Shown here one piece after another: positions 47,506 through 56,001 of a stretch of 64,000 bases of DNA. The position numbers were made by a program, and so were the translations under genes. Origin of the DNA: Pseudochryseolinea flava (lineage in GTDB: Bacteria > Bacteroidota > Bacteroidia > Cytophagales > Cyclobacteriaceae); NCBI RefSeq assembly GCF_003286915.1, contig NZ_QMFY01000009.1, positions 1 to 64,000 of the forward strand, read 5' to 3'. The notes under the pieces were generated by a model, which saw only the letters and a program-made list of their open reading frames with translations, made no database searches and was not told the origin of the DNA. Numbering within the stretch: the first letter of the stretch is position 1; each line of letters begins with the position of its first letter.

Positions 47506-47660
47506 CGAGCCCTTTTAATGACTGTAACGTTTACCCGTTGGTTATTCAATTTTTTAATGCTAACGATCGAAAGGATAGCCAACGTGTTACAGGGTGAGAA
47601 GTTACAATGCAGCATAAGCTGTTATTTGGAGTTGATTTATAATTTATAGACATAAAGCAA

Positions 47661-48911
47661 ATGGGAAAGGTTGGAATTATTGGACTTGGATATGTCGGTC
47701 TTCCTTTAGCGGTAGAATTTGGCAAAGTTCAAGATGTCGTTGGGTTCGATATCAATAAAGAACGTATTCAAGAGCTTCAACGCGGATTTGATCGTACCAA
47801 AGAAGTTACTGAAGAGGAGCTAAAGGCTTCCAAAAAGTTGCAATATTCGGCTTCGGTAGAAGATTTAAAGTCTGTCAAATATTTTATCGTTACAGTTCCA
47901 ACGCCGGTAGACGAATACAAGAAGCCTGATCTGCGCCCGTTAGAAAGCGCGAGCAAAACGGTAGGAAGTGTTCTAAAAAAAGGTGATATCGTTATCTATG
48001 AATCCACCGTATTTCCCGGATGTACTGAAGAAATCTGCGTTCCTGTCCTTGAGAAAATCAGTGGATTAAAGTTCAACGTTGACTTCTTTGCGGGTTATTC
48101 CCCAGAGCGTATCAATCCTGGCGATAAACTTCACCGCGTTACTACGATCAAGAAAGTGACGAGCGGCAGCACGCCTGCGATAGCGGAAGAAGTTGATCAA
48201 CTGTACCGCAAGATTGTTGTGGCAGGAACACATAAGGCGTCGTCAATAAAAGTAGCTGAGGCGGCTAAGGTGATTGAGAACTCTCAACGCGATGTAAACA
48301 TTGCATTCGTGAACGAACTCGCGTTGATCTTCGAACGCATGGGCATTGATACTCATGAGGTGCTTGAAGCAGCTGGTACAAAATGGAATTTCTTAAATTT
48401 TAAGCCAGGGCTGGTAGGTGGGCATTGTATCGGGGTTGACCCTTATTACTTAACGCATAAGGCTGAAAGTTTAGGCTATCACCCGGAGGTTATTCTATCG
48501 GGGAGACGTATCAATGACAACATGGGCATTTACATCGCGAACACGGTTATTAAGCTGATGGCTCAGAATAGTCATCCAATTAAAAATGCAGATGTTTTGG
48601 TGTTGGGCATAACGTTTAAAGAAAATTGCCCGGATATCCGTAATTCAAAAGTTGTTGATGTTATCCAGGAATTGAAAAGCTTTGGAACCAACATTGACAT
48701 TTATGACCCAGAAGCGGACAATGCTGAACTCGAACATGAATATAACCTTTCATTGGTTCCATCGCTCACCAAAAAATATCATGCGGTGGTATTGGCCGTA
48801 AGTCACCATCAATTCAACGCCCTTGACTGGAAATCATTTACCCACGAGAACGCTGTTATCTATGATGTTAAGGGAGTGTTGAAGAAAGATTTAGTTACAG
48901 CACGATTATAA
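47661..48911 (+). CDS. wbpA: UDP-N-acetylglucosamine 6-dehydrogenase (WbpA/TviB type)
   Basis: This 416-residue nucleotide-sugar dehydrogenase would oxidise UDP-GlcNAc to UDP-GlcNAc uronic acid with NAD. It has the N-terminal Rossmann motif GLGYVGLPLAVEFG (about 7-20), the middle motif GYSPERINPGD typical of the WbpA/TviB branch, and the catalytic cysteine Cys256 in GGHCIGVDP. The UDP-binding C-terminal domain (about 310-410) includes GITFKENCPDIRNS. It is the first gene of the plus-strand locus, followed by wbpE and wbpD homologues, which sets its pathway. Confidence 0.92.
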   Translation: MGKVGIIGLGYVGLPLAVEFGKVQDVVGFDINKERIQELQRGFDRTKEVTEEELKASKKLQYSASVEDLKSVKYFIVTVPTPVDEYKKPDLRPLESASKTVGSVLKKGDIVIYESTVFPGCTEEICVPVLEKISGLKFNVDFFAGYSPERINPGDKLHRVTTIKKVTSGSTPAIAEEVDQLYRKIVVAGTHKASSIKVAEAAKVIENSQRDVNIAFVNELALIFERMGIDTHEVLEAAGTKWNFLNFKPGLVGGHCIGVDPYYLTHKAESLGYHPEVILSGRRINDNMGIYIANTVIKLMAQNSHPIKNADVLVLGITFKENCPDIRNSKVVDVIQELKSFGTNIDIYDPEADNAELEHEYNLSLVPSLTKKYHAVVLAVSHHQFNALDWKSFTHENAVIYDVKGVLKKDLVTARL

Positions 48912-48933
48912 TTTTATAACTCCAGGCGAATAC

Positions 48934-50064
48934 ATGGAGAAAATAAAAATGGTAGATCTGCAAGGGCAGTATCTTCAAATAAAGGATGAGATAGATCGCG
49001 CAATACAGGATGTATTGACTTCTACAGCGTTCATTCAAGGTCCTCAAGTAAACGCTTTTGCTACTGCCCTCGGCGAATACATAGGGTCACCTTTTGTCAT
49101 ACCGTGTGCGAATGGTACCGACGCGCTGCAAATCGCGATGATGGCGTTGGGATTTAAACCTGGCGATGAGATTATTCTACCTGTTCACACTTATGTCGCG
49201 ACAGGTGAAGTGATTGCATTGTTAGGTCTTACGCCGGTTTTCGTTGACGTTGATCCGGGCGATTTCAACATTAACGTAGATCAAATTGAAGAACGGATCA
49301 CCGCTAAAACGGTAGCGATCGTACCTGTTCATCTGTACGGACAGTGTGCAGATATGGAGTCCATTCTGGCAATTGCTAACAGGCGGGGGCTACACGTTAT
49401 TGAGGATGTAGCACAAGCGTTAGGTGCAGTTTATCGATTTAGCAACGGCGACGTGCGAAATGCAGGAACGATGGGAACGATTGGAACTACCTCGTTTTTC
49501 CCTTCGAAAAATCTTGGATGTTATGGCGATGGCGGCGCAATTTTTACAAATGACGCATCGCTGGCGGAAAAGATCCGAATGATTTCCAATCATGGACAGA
49601 AGGTCAAATATCACCATGATGTCGTTGGCGTGAACAGTCGACTCGATACGTTGCAAGCTGCGATTTTACAAGTCAAATTGAAGTATCTTGATGAGTATGC
49701 CCAAAAGCGTAATGAGGTAGCGTCTTTTTATGACGAAGCTTTAAAACATTTTCAGTTTTTAGAGGTTCCCTTTCGGTCAAAAAATAGCTCGCACGTTTTT
49801 CATCAGTATACATTAAAAATAAAAAACGGTAATCGTGATGCCTTCAAATCGCATTTAGAGGCGAATGGTATTCCAACAATGATTTACTATCCTGTGCCGT
49901 TGCATTTGCAAAAAGCCTATATGCGCGAGGGATTTGGTGAAGGTACCTTCGTGGTTACTGAAAAGCTTTCTAGCGAGGTGATTTCTCTTCCCATCCACAC
50001 CGAGATGGAACTTGATCAGTTATTGTATATTAAATCCGTAATTGAAAAATTTCAGCCAGCATGA
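48934..50064 (+). CDS. wbpE: Sugar 3-aminotransferase (WbpE type, DegT/DnrJ family)
   Basis: This 376-residue PLP enzyme is close to WbpE, which aminates the 3-keto UDP-GlcNAc uronic acid. The start [33 protein letters not shown], and the PLP lysine Lys192 in [16 protein letters not shown] are all in place, as is [13 protein letters not shown]. It is followed with a 4-nt ATGA overlap by the acetyltransferase gene, so amination and acetylation are coupled. Confidence 0.92.
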   Translation: MEKIKMVDLQGQYLQIKDEIDRAIQDVLTSTAFIQGPQVNAFATALGEYIGSPFVIPCANGTDALQIAMMALGFKPGDEIILPVHTYVATGEVIALLGLTPVFVDVDPGDFNINVDQIEERITAKTVAIVPVHLYGQCADMESILAIANRRGLHVIEDVAQALGAVYRFSNGDVRNAGTMGTIGTTSFFPSKNLGCYGDGGAIFTNDASLAEKIRMISNHGQKVKYHHDVVGVNSRLDTLQAAILQVKLKYLDEYAQKRNEVASFYDEALKHFQFLEVPFRSKNSSHVFHQYTLKIKNGNRDAFKSHLEANGIPTMIYYPVPLHLQKAYMREGFGEGTFVVTEKLSSEVISLPIHTEMELDQLLYIKSVIEKFQPA

Positions 50065-50648
50065 GCCAGACATCACAAGATTTCTTTAGTCATCCAACGG
50101 CCATTATTGACGAAGGGTGTGTAATTGGGACGGGTACAAAAATCTGGCATTTTTCGCACATCATGTCTGATTGTGTCATTGGCGAACAATGTAATATTGG
50201 TCAGAACGTTGTCATCTCTCCGAAAGTGAAGCTCGGTAGAAATGTAAAAGTCCAAAATAATGTATCGATTTACACCGGTGTCGAATGTGAAGACGATGTC
50301 TTTCTCGGTCCGTCGATGGTTTTTACAAACGTGATTAATCCGAGAAGCGCGATTAATCGACGGAATGAGTATGCAAAAACATTGGTGAAAAAAGGAGCAT
50401 CAATTGGCGCAAATGCGACGATCGTATGTGGTCATGCTATTGGAAGATTTGCCTTTATTGGTGCCGGCGCGGTAGTTACAAAGGAAGTTGCCGATTATGC
50501 ATTAGTCATGGGAAATCCTGCGAGACAAACGGGCTGGATGAGCGAGTACGGACACAAATTGAAGTTCAACCAGCACGGAGAGGCAACATGTTCAGAAAGC
50601 GGTGAACGCTATCAATTATCTAACGGAAAAGTTACGAAGGTGTCCTAA
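50061..50648 (+). CDS. wbpD: UDP-amino-sugar N-acetyltransferase (WbpD type)
   Basis: This 195-residue left-handed beta-helix acetyltransferase has hexapeptide repeats from about 12 to 160. The diagnostic segment [18 protein letters not shown] and [18 protein letters not shown] is very like WbpD, which acetylates the 3-amino group of UDP-GlcNAc3N uronic acid using acetyl-CoA. It ends [14 protein letters not shown], also typical. It overlaps wbpE by 4 nt. The product would be UDP-GlcNAc(3NAc)A. Confidence 0.92.
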   Translation: MSQTSQDFFSHPTAIIDEGCVIGTGTKIWHFSHIMSDCVIGEQCNIGQNVVISPKVKLGRNVKVQNNVSIYTGVECEDDVFLGPSMVFTNVINPRSAINRRNEYAKTLVKKGASIGANATIVCGHAIGRFAFIGAGAVVTKEVADYALVMGNPARQTGWMSEYGHKLKFNQHGEATCSESGERYQLSNGKVTKVS

Positions 50649-50670
50649 GCATTCGTAAATTCACTCGCCT

Positions 50671-51285
50671 ATGATTGCTATTGTTGATTATCAAGCGGGA
50701 AATATTGGGTCTATCCAAAACATGCTCAAGAAATTGGATGCTGAGTCAACGATCACGAGCGATCCGGATGTTGTTCGAAAAGCGTCAAAAATTATTCTTC
50801 CAGGAGTAGGGGCATTTGATTTTGGTGTTTCAAAACTTAAATCATCTGGCATCACCGAAGTACTGCATGAGCGAAAGACGGCAGGCACTCCTGTTCTTGG
50901 TATTTGCCTCGGCGCACAATTGATGTGTCTCGATAGTCAAGAGGGTGTTTTACCGGGACTAGGATGGGTGCAAGCCAATGTGATCAAGTTTCCTTTTCAT
51001 GTTGGTGAACGAAAATTTCCTGTTCCGCATATTGGATGGGATCGCGTTAGCCCAGCGAAAACGAGCTGCCTCTTCGACAATATGCCAGACGATGCGCGAT
51101 TTTATTTCGTGCATTCATTCTATATTAAATGTCGTCGCGAAAGTGATAGACTAGTGACCAATACCTACGGTATTTCTTTCGATTCAGCTTTCGAAGTAGA
51201 AAATGTTGTTGGCGTGCAATTTCATCCCGAGAAAAGTCACAAATTTGGATTCACACTTCTGAAAAATTTTGTTGACAATTTCTGA
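50671..51285 (+). CDS. hisH2: HisH-type glutamine amidotransferase for sugar amidation
   Basis: This 204-residue class-I glutaminase has the triad Cys79 (GICLGAQL), His185 and Glu187 (GVQFHPEKSH) intact, so it should release ammonia from glutamine. In histidine synthesis HisH passes ammonia to HisF. In polysaccharide loci a HisH2/HisF2 pair supplies ammonia to a WbpG-type amidotransferase that makes acetamidino sugars. There are no his genes here and the gene sits inside the wbp locus, so the second role is favoured. The stop overlaps the hisF2 start by 1 nt. Confidence 0.9.
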   Translation: MIAIVDYQAGNIGSIQNMLKKLDAESTITSDPDVVRKASKIILPGVGAFDFGVSKLKSSGITEVLHERKTAGTPVLGICLGAQLMCLDSQEGVLPGLGWVQANVIKFPFHVGERKFPVPHIGWDRVSPAKTSCLFDNMPDDARFYFVHSFYIKCRRESDRLVTNTYGISFDSAFEVENVVGVQFHPEKSHKFGFTLLKNFVDNF

Positions 51286-52049
51286 TGGCGCTTCCGCGGC
51301 TAATTCCTGTGTTGCTTCTTAAAGATCGTGGTCTTATAAAGACGACGAAATTCCAACATCCCGTTTACATTGGAGATCCAGTTAACGCAGTGAAAATCTT
51401 TAATGAAAAGGAAGTTGATGAGCTAATTATACTTGACGTCAACGCAACGCGTCAACAATATGAACCTCGCTACGGCTACTTGCGTGAAATAGTATCAGAG
51501 TGCTTCTCTCCCTTGGCCTACGGTGGCGGGGTACGCACGGTGGATCACATCAAAAGACTTATCCAAAGCGGCGTCGAAAAGATTGTTATCAATACAGCTT
51601 GTTGCACAGATCCTCTATTTTTAAAGCGCGCCTCCGCTGACTTTGGAAGCTCAACCATTGTTGCGGCCATGGACGTGAAGAAGAGTTTATTTGGAAAATA
51701 TTCGGTCTATGCCAGTGCCGGCACGAAGAACATGGGGATAGATCCAGTTGCACACGCCGTCAATTTGCAACAGCTGGGTGCCGGCGAAATTTTCTTGAAC
51801 AACATTGATCTCGATGGAACAATGAAAGGTTATGACCATGCCTTGATCAAAAAAATTGTAAAAGCGGTAGATATTCCAGTAATCGTTTGTGGCGGAGCGG
51901 CTGATCACAACGATTTGTTTCAAGCCATCAACGTCTCAGGAGCGTCAGCGGCAGCAGCAGGAAGCATTTTTGTGTTCCAAGGAAAACACCGTGGCGTGTT
52001 GATCACCTATCCGGAGTATACAACAATTCGTGCTGGACTTACATCGTGA
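51285..52049 (+). CDS. hisF2: HisF-like ammonia-channel subunit for sugar amidation
   Basis: This is a 254-residue (beta/alpha)8 HisF homologue. Canonical HisF needs Asp11 and Asp130 for cyclase chemistry. Here position 11 is Leu (LIPVLLLKD in place of IPCLDVKDG), while Asp130 (AAMDVKK) and the LNNIDLDGT segment remain. The loss of Asp11 argues against imidazole-glycerol-phosphate synthesis and fits the HisF2 branch associated with WbpG/PseA amidotransferases, where the barrel mainly conducts ammonia. It is coupled to hisH2 by a 1-nt overlap. Confidence 0.9.
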   Translation: MALPRLIPVLLLKDRGLIKTTKFQHPVYIGDPVNAVKIFNEKEVDELIILDVNATRQQYEPRYGYLREIVSECFSPLAYGGGVRTVDHIKRLIQSGVEKIVINTACCTDPLFLKRASADFGSSTIVAAMDVKKSLFGKYSVYASAGTKNMGIDPVAHAVNLQQLGAGEIFLNNIDLDGTMKGYDHALIKKIVKAVDIPVIVCGGAADHNDLFQAINVSGASAAAAGSIFVFQGKHRGVLITYPEYTTIRAGLTS

Positions 52050-52252
52050 ATGTTACTGTTTTCCGCATCGATCAAGCGCAAAATCGGACAATAAAAGGAT
52101 GCCCTTTATTGGCAGCGGCTGCGTATCTTTGCCATCCATCTTCTTGAAAAAGAGGTTCGAATAATATCAAGTAATTAATAATTGTAAGGTTCACCAACCT
52201 TGGTCATGGCAGCTGTGTCTAATCAGGCTGCCGGAAGTTAAAAACATAAAGA
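52050..52252 (+). other. 203-nt gap inside the polysaccharide locus
   Basis: This gap, much longer than others in the locus, holds a TATCTTTG element (52124-52131) matching the Bacteroidota -7 box but without a well-placed TTG. It also holds an AAGGTT/AACCTT hairpin (about 52185-52200) and a GGCAGC/GCTGCC hairpin (about 52208-52233). A second promoter or leader structure for wbpB onward is possible. Confidence 0.45.
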
Positions 52253-53152
52253 ATGAAGAAATTTGCTTTGATAGGTGTAGCAGGTTTTGTAGCACCTCGA
52301 CATCTGAAAGCCATTAAAGAAACGGGAAATAAGCTAGTCGCTGCGCTCGATAAATTTGATCAGGTTGGGATTCTGGACTCGTATTTTCCCGGCGCTGATT
52401 TTTTTACAGAGTTTGAAAGATTTGATAGGCACATCGACAAGCTGAAGCGGCAAGGAGACAAAATCGATTACGTTAGCATTTGCACGCCGAACTATCTTCA
52501 CGATTCGCATATTCGTTTTGCGCTTCGCCATCAGGCAGATGCGATCTGTGAAAAACCTCTTGTGCTCAATCCGTGGAATGTAGATGCGCTGGAAGAAATT
52601 GAACGTGAAACAGGAAGGAAAGTCAATACCATTCTTCAGTTGCGCCATCATCAAAGTATAATTGATTTGAAAAACAGGATTGCGAAAGGCGATCAAAACA
52701 AGAAATACGATATCGATTTGTCATATATCACGTCTCGCGGAAATTGGTATCAAATCAGTTGGAAAGGAGACAATTCAAAGTCAGGTGGTGTTGCTACAAA
52801 TATCGGTATTCATTTCTTCGACATGCTCATTTGGATTTTCGGTGCAGTGAAAGGTAATGAAGTTATTCGTCAGAACGAACATACCGCCGAGGGAATTTTG
52901 GAATTAGAACGTGCGCGCGTGAAGTGGATGTTGAGCATCGATGCGTCAACGTTGCCTCAATCGGCATTAGAAAAAAATCAACGTACTTATCGCTCTATCA
53001 AATTAGAAGGTGAAGAGATCGAGTTTAGCGAAGGTTTTACTGACTTACATACAAAAAGCTATCAGGAGATTTTGAAAGGAAATGGTTTTGGATTGGCCGA
53101 CGCACGACCTTCTATCGACCTGGTACACGCTATTCGTAACGCAAAGATTTAG
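52253..53152 (+). CDS. wbpB: UDP-GlcNAc uronic acid 3-dehydrogenase (WbpB type, Gfo/Idh/MocA)
   Basis: This 299-residue oxidoreductase resembles WbpB closely: ALIGVAGFVAPRHLKAIKETGN at the N-terminus, DYVSICTPNYLHDSHI, the catalytic EKPLVLNPW, ILQLRHHQ, YITSRGNWYQISWKGD and EEIEFSEGFTDLHTKSYQEIL. WbpB oxidises C3 of UDP-GlcNAc uronic acid with NAD, recycled by 2-oxoglutarate in characterised systems. With wbpA, wbpE and wbpD it completes the route to UDP-GlcNAc(3NAc)A. Unusually it is separated from the other three by hisH2/hisF2 and placed 3 nt before the nonulosonate synthase gene. Confidence 0.92.
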   Translation: MKKFALIGVAGFVAPRHLKAIKETGNKLVAALDKFDQVGILDSYFPGADFFTEFERFDRHIDKLKRQGDKIDYVSICTPNYLHDSHIRFALRHQADAICEKPLVLNPWNVDALEEIERETGRKVNTILQLRHHQSIIDLKNRIAKGDQNKKYDIDLSYITSRGNWYQISWKGDNSKSGGVATNIGIHFFDMLIWIFGAVKGNEVIRQNEHTAEGILELERARVKWMLSIDASTLPQSALEKNQRTYRSIKLEGEEIEFSEGFTDLHTKSYQEILKGNGFGLADARPSIDLVHAIRNAKI

Positions 53153-53155
53153 AAT

Positions 53156-54157
53156 GTGAAGACACAAATTATTGCAGAAATAGCACAAGCGCATGATGGA
53201 AGCGTTGGCATTCTTCATTCTTACATCGACGTGCTGGCAAAGGCTGGCGTTGATGCCGTAAAATTTCAGACGCACATTGCAGAAGCTGAAAGTAGTGCAC
53301 ACGAACCCTTTCGCGTACGCTTTAGTCGCGTAGATCAAACACGATTTGACTATTGGAAACGCATGGAGTTTTCAGCTTCACAATGGAAGGAAATAAAAGA
53401 TCATTGCGACGAGGTCGGGGTTGAATTTTTATCATCGCCATTTTCAATCGCAGCAGTAGATTTGTTAGAATCGCTGGGTATGCGCCGTTACAAGATTGCG
53501 TCTGGAGAAGTGACTAACGATCTTTTGCTGACAAAGATTGCAGAAACAAAGAAGCCGGTCATTCTTTCCTCGGGTATGAGCACTTGGGAAGAACTCGAAA
53601 GAGCATTTCATTTTTTTAACAAGCAAGGTATTGATACATCAGTGTTGCAGTGTACAACCATGTATCCGACTCCGGCGGAGCGGCTTGGTCTCGAAATCAT
53701 TGCAGAGCTTAAGAGAAGGTTTCAGTGCAAGGTAGGTTTTTCAGATCACTCGGGCACAATTGTATCCGCCATAGCCGCAAGATCACTTGGGGCCGAAATC
53801 CTTGAATTTCATGCTGTATTTGATAAACGAATGTTCGGCCCTGATGCAGCTTCATCGCTTACCATCGATGAAATTCAGGAACTCGTTGAGAACGTTAGAT
53901 TTCTTGATCGTGCGTTTGACCATCCGGTAGATAAGAACGATGTAGAACGGTACAAAGAATCAAAGAAAATGTTTGGTAAGTCTTTGGCGGTAAGAAAAGA
54001 TTTGCCCGAAGGTCATGTGCTGACTTTTGATGACTTGGAATCGAAGAAACCAGAAGGGTATGGTATTCCGGCACGCGATTTTAGAATCGTATTGAATAAA
54101 AAGCTTCGTCGTTCAATTTCAAAATATTCGTTCCTCAATTATGAAGACATTGCCTGA
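53156..54157 (+). CDS. neuB: N-acetylneuraminate synthase-family enzyme (NeuB/LegI/PseI)
   Basis: This 333-residue enzyme condenses phosphoenolpyruvate with a 6-carbon N-acetyl sugar to make a nine-carbon nonulosonic acid. The TIM barrel carries IIAEIAQAHDGS, DAVKFQTH, FLSSPFSIAAVDLL and IASGEVTN, and GFSDHSGT follows. A C-terminal SAF (antifreeze-like) domain lies at about 275-333 (SLAVRKDLPEGHVLTFDDL). The start is a GTG at 53156; the nearby ATG at 53154 runs into an immediate stop. Whether it makes Neu5Ac or a legionaminic-type acid depends on its partners. Confidence 0.9.
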   Translation: MKTQIIAEIAQAHDGSVGILHSYIDVLAKAGVDAVKFQTHIAEAESSAHEPFRVRFSRVDQTRFDYWKRMEFSASQWKEIKDHCDEVGVEFLSSPFSIAAVDLLESLGMRRYKIASGEVTNDLLLTKIAETKKPVILSSGMSTWEELERAFHFFNKQGIDTSVLQCTTMYPTPAERLGLEIIAELKRRFQCKVGFSDHSGTIVSAIAARSLGAEILEFHAVFDKRMFGPDAASSLTIDEIQELVENVRFLDRAFDHPVDKNDVERYKESKKMFGKSLAVRKDLPEGHVLTFDDLESKKPEGYGIPARDFRIVLNKKLRRSISKYSFLNYEDIA

Positions 54158-55310
54158 AAAGAGAAAAGTTTGTGTCGTCATCACGGCGAGGCCAAGTTAT
54201 AGTCGTATCAAAACAGCGTTGGATTATATTCAACGTCATCCTGATCTAGAGTTACAAATTGTTGTCGCGGCATCTGCCCTTCTTGATCGTTACGGTTCGG
54301 CAGTCAACGTAATCGAACGTGATGGTTTTAAGATCAACGCAAAAGTGTACAATGTTCTAGAGGGAGAGAACCTAACGGCGGCCGCAAAGACAACAGGCAT
54401 TGGCATTATAGAGATATCAACTGTGTTTGATAATTTGCAGCCCGACATTGTTGTTACAATTGCGGATCGATTTGAAACGATCGCGACTGCCATAGCTGCC
54501 TCATACATGAATATTCCACTTGTTCATATTCAAGGTGGAGAAGTAACAGGAAATATTGACGAAAAGGTGAGGCATGCTATCACTAAAATGGCAGATGCTC
54601 ACTTTGTATCATCGAGTTTGGCGCAGGAGCGCGTTATCAAAATGGGCGAGCATCCTAGTAAAGTATTTTTGACAGGCTGCCCGTCAATTGATCTAGCGGT
54701 GCCAATTCTGCAATCAACACGCTTGGATTTTGATCCGTTTCAGAAGTATAAAGGTGTCGGTGAGATTTTTAACATCGAGGAGCCATACATCATCGTTATG
54801 CAGCATCCCGTAACGACCGAGTATGAGAGTTCTAGAAAGCATATCGAAGAAACGCTGCAGGCAATTGATGAATTAAAAATGCCAACGCTTTGGTTTTGGC
54901 CAAACGTGGACGCCGGTGCTGACGGTACATCAAGAGGGATTAGAGTATTTCGTGAGAAGGCGAAACCAACGTATGTTCATTTTTTTAAGAACATGGAGCC
55001 GGATGATTTTTTGAAAGTACTGAATCAGTCACGATGTCTCATTGGAAATTCAAGTGTAGGAATTCGCGAAAGCGCTTATCTGGGCGTACCTGTTGTGAAC
55101 ATTGGAAGTCGTCAAAGTGGTCGCGAGCGCGGGAAAAACGTGATCGATGTTGGATATGACCGAAAAGAAATCACGGCTGCAATTCGGGAGCAAGTTGCCC
55201 ATGGCCATTATCCAAGTGAAAATATTTACGGCGACGGAAATGCAGGCGAACGTATCGCCGCTTTATTAAAAGATATTCAATTGACGGTTGATAAAAAACT
55301 GGCCTATTAA
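54141..55310 (+). CDS. neuC: UDP-GlcNAc 2-epimerase, hydrolysing (NeuC/LegG type)
   Basis: This 389-residue enzyme has a GT-B-like fold. The signature VHIQGGEVTGNIDEKVRHAITKMADAHF is the NeuC/LegG branch that both inverts C2 and cleaves the UDP, giving free ManNAc or a related sugar for NeuB. Further segments are TARPSYSRIK near the start and GNSSVGIRESAYLGVPVVNIGSRQSGRERG near the end. It overlaps neuB by 17 nt. The non-hydrolysing WbpI type lacks this wording, so it is unlikely to serve the wbp branch. Confidence 0.9.
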   Translation: MKTLPEKRKVCVVITARPSYSRIKTALDYIQRHPDLELQIVVAASALLDRYGSAVNVIERDGFKINAKVYNVLEGENLTAAAKTTGIGIIEISTVFDNLQPDIVVTIADRFETIATAIAASYMNIPLVHIQGGEVTGNIDEKVRHAITKMADAHFVSSSLAQERVIKMGEHPSKVFLTGCPSIDLAVPILQSTRLDFDPFQKYKGVGEIFNIEEPYIIVMQHPVTTEYESSRKHIEETLQAIDELKMPTLWFWPNVDAGADGTSRGIRVFREKAKPTYVHFFKNMEPDDFLKVLNQSRCLIGNSSVGIRESAYLGVPVVNIGSRQSGRERGKNVIDVGYDRKEITAAIREQVAHGHYPSENIYGDGNAGERIAALLKDIQLTVDKKLAY

Positions 55311-55314
55311 CGAT

Positions 55315-56001
55315 ATGAAATGTTTAGGCATCATTCCCGCGCGAAAAGGTTCCAAACGCGTGCCCGGTAAGAACACCAAATTGTTAAATGGCGTTCCTTT
55401 GTTAACCTATGCGCTAAAGGCCTGTGAAGAGTCAGAATTTTTAACAACGATTGTTGTTTCTTCAGACGATGACGACGTGCTACCGATGTTAGCATCTACG
55501 CGCGCAAAATTTTTGAAGCGTCCTGATATGCTGGCAACTGATTACTCTCCGGCGATTGATTATGTTCATCACGTATTGCAATCATTTTCTGACGAATCTT
55601 TTGATGTCATCGTGATTGTGCAAGCTACGACACCGTTTGTAAGATCGAATGATATTGATTCAACAATTGAATTACTCGCAAATGATTCAACAGCCGATAG
55701 CGCTGTGAGCGTGATGAAGATCGAGCAGCTTTATCATCCGATGAAATTGAAAACGATGAGAAACAATATCCTTTATCCATACCTAACAGAGGAGAAGGGT
55801 ATTGTTGCGGCGAAAGATCTTCCAAATGTTTATGTTCGAAATGGTGGGGTTTACGCAACAAGACCTGCGGTGATCGCATCGAATAGAATTATCGGCGATA
55901 CGTGTCTGGGATTTGTAATGCCTTCTGAAAGATCAATCGACATCAATGAACCCATCGATTTTGAGTTTGCCGAATTCATTGCTAAAAAATATAATTTTTA
56001 A
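55315..56001 (+). CDS. neuA: Acylneuraminate cytidylyltransferase (NeuA/LegF type)
   Basis: This 228-residue enzyme activates a nonulosonic acid with CTP to the CMP-sugar. The CTP-binding N-terminus IIPARKGSKRVPGKN and the VQATTPFVRSNDID and RNGGVYATRP segments are typical. The frame opens at a TTG inside neuC (55288), but the ATG at 55315 starts the conserved motif directly. neuB, neuC and neuA form a contiguous set sufficient for CMP-Neu5Ac from UDP-GlcNAc. The stop overlaps the flippase start by 1 nt. Confidence 0.92.
   Translation: MKCLGIIPARKGSKRVPGKNTKLLNGVPLLTYALKACEESEFLTTIVVSSDDDDVLPMLASTRAKFLKRPDMLATDYSPAIDYVHHVLQSFSDESFDVIVIVQATTPFVRSNDIDSTIELLANDSTADSAVSVMKIEQLYHPMKLKTMRNNILYPYLTEEKGIVAAKDLPNVYVRNGGVYATRPAVIASNRIIGDTCLGFVMPSERSIDINEPIDFEFAEFIAKKYNF

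Noticed and set aside
50671-52049. Histidine biosynthesis genes hisH and hisF
   Set aside because: No other his genes are nearby, HisF lacks catalytic Asp11, and both genes are embedded in a polysaccharide locus.
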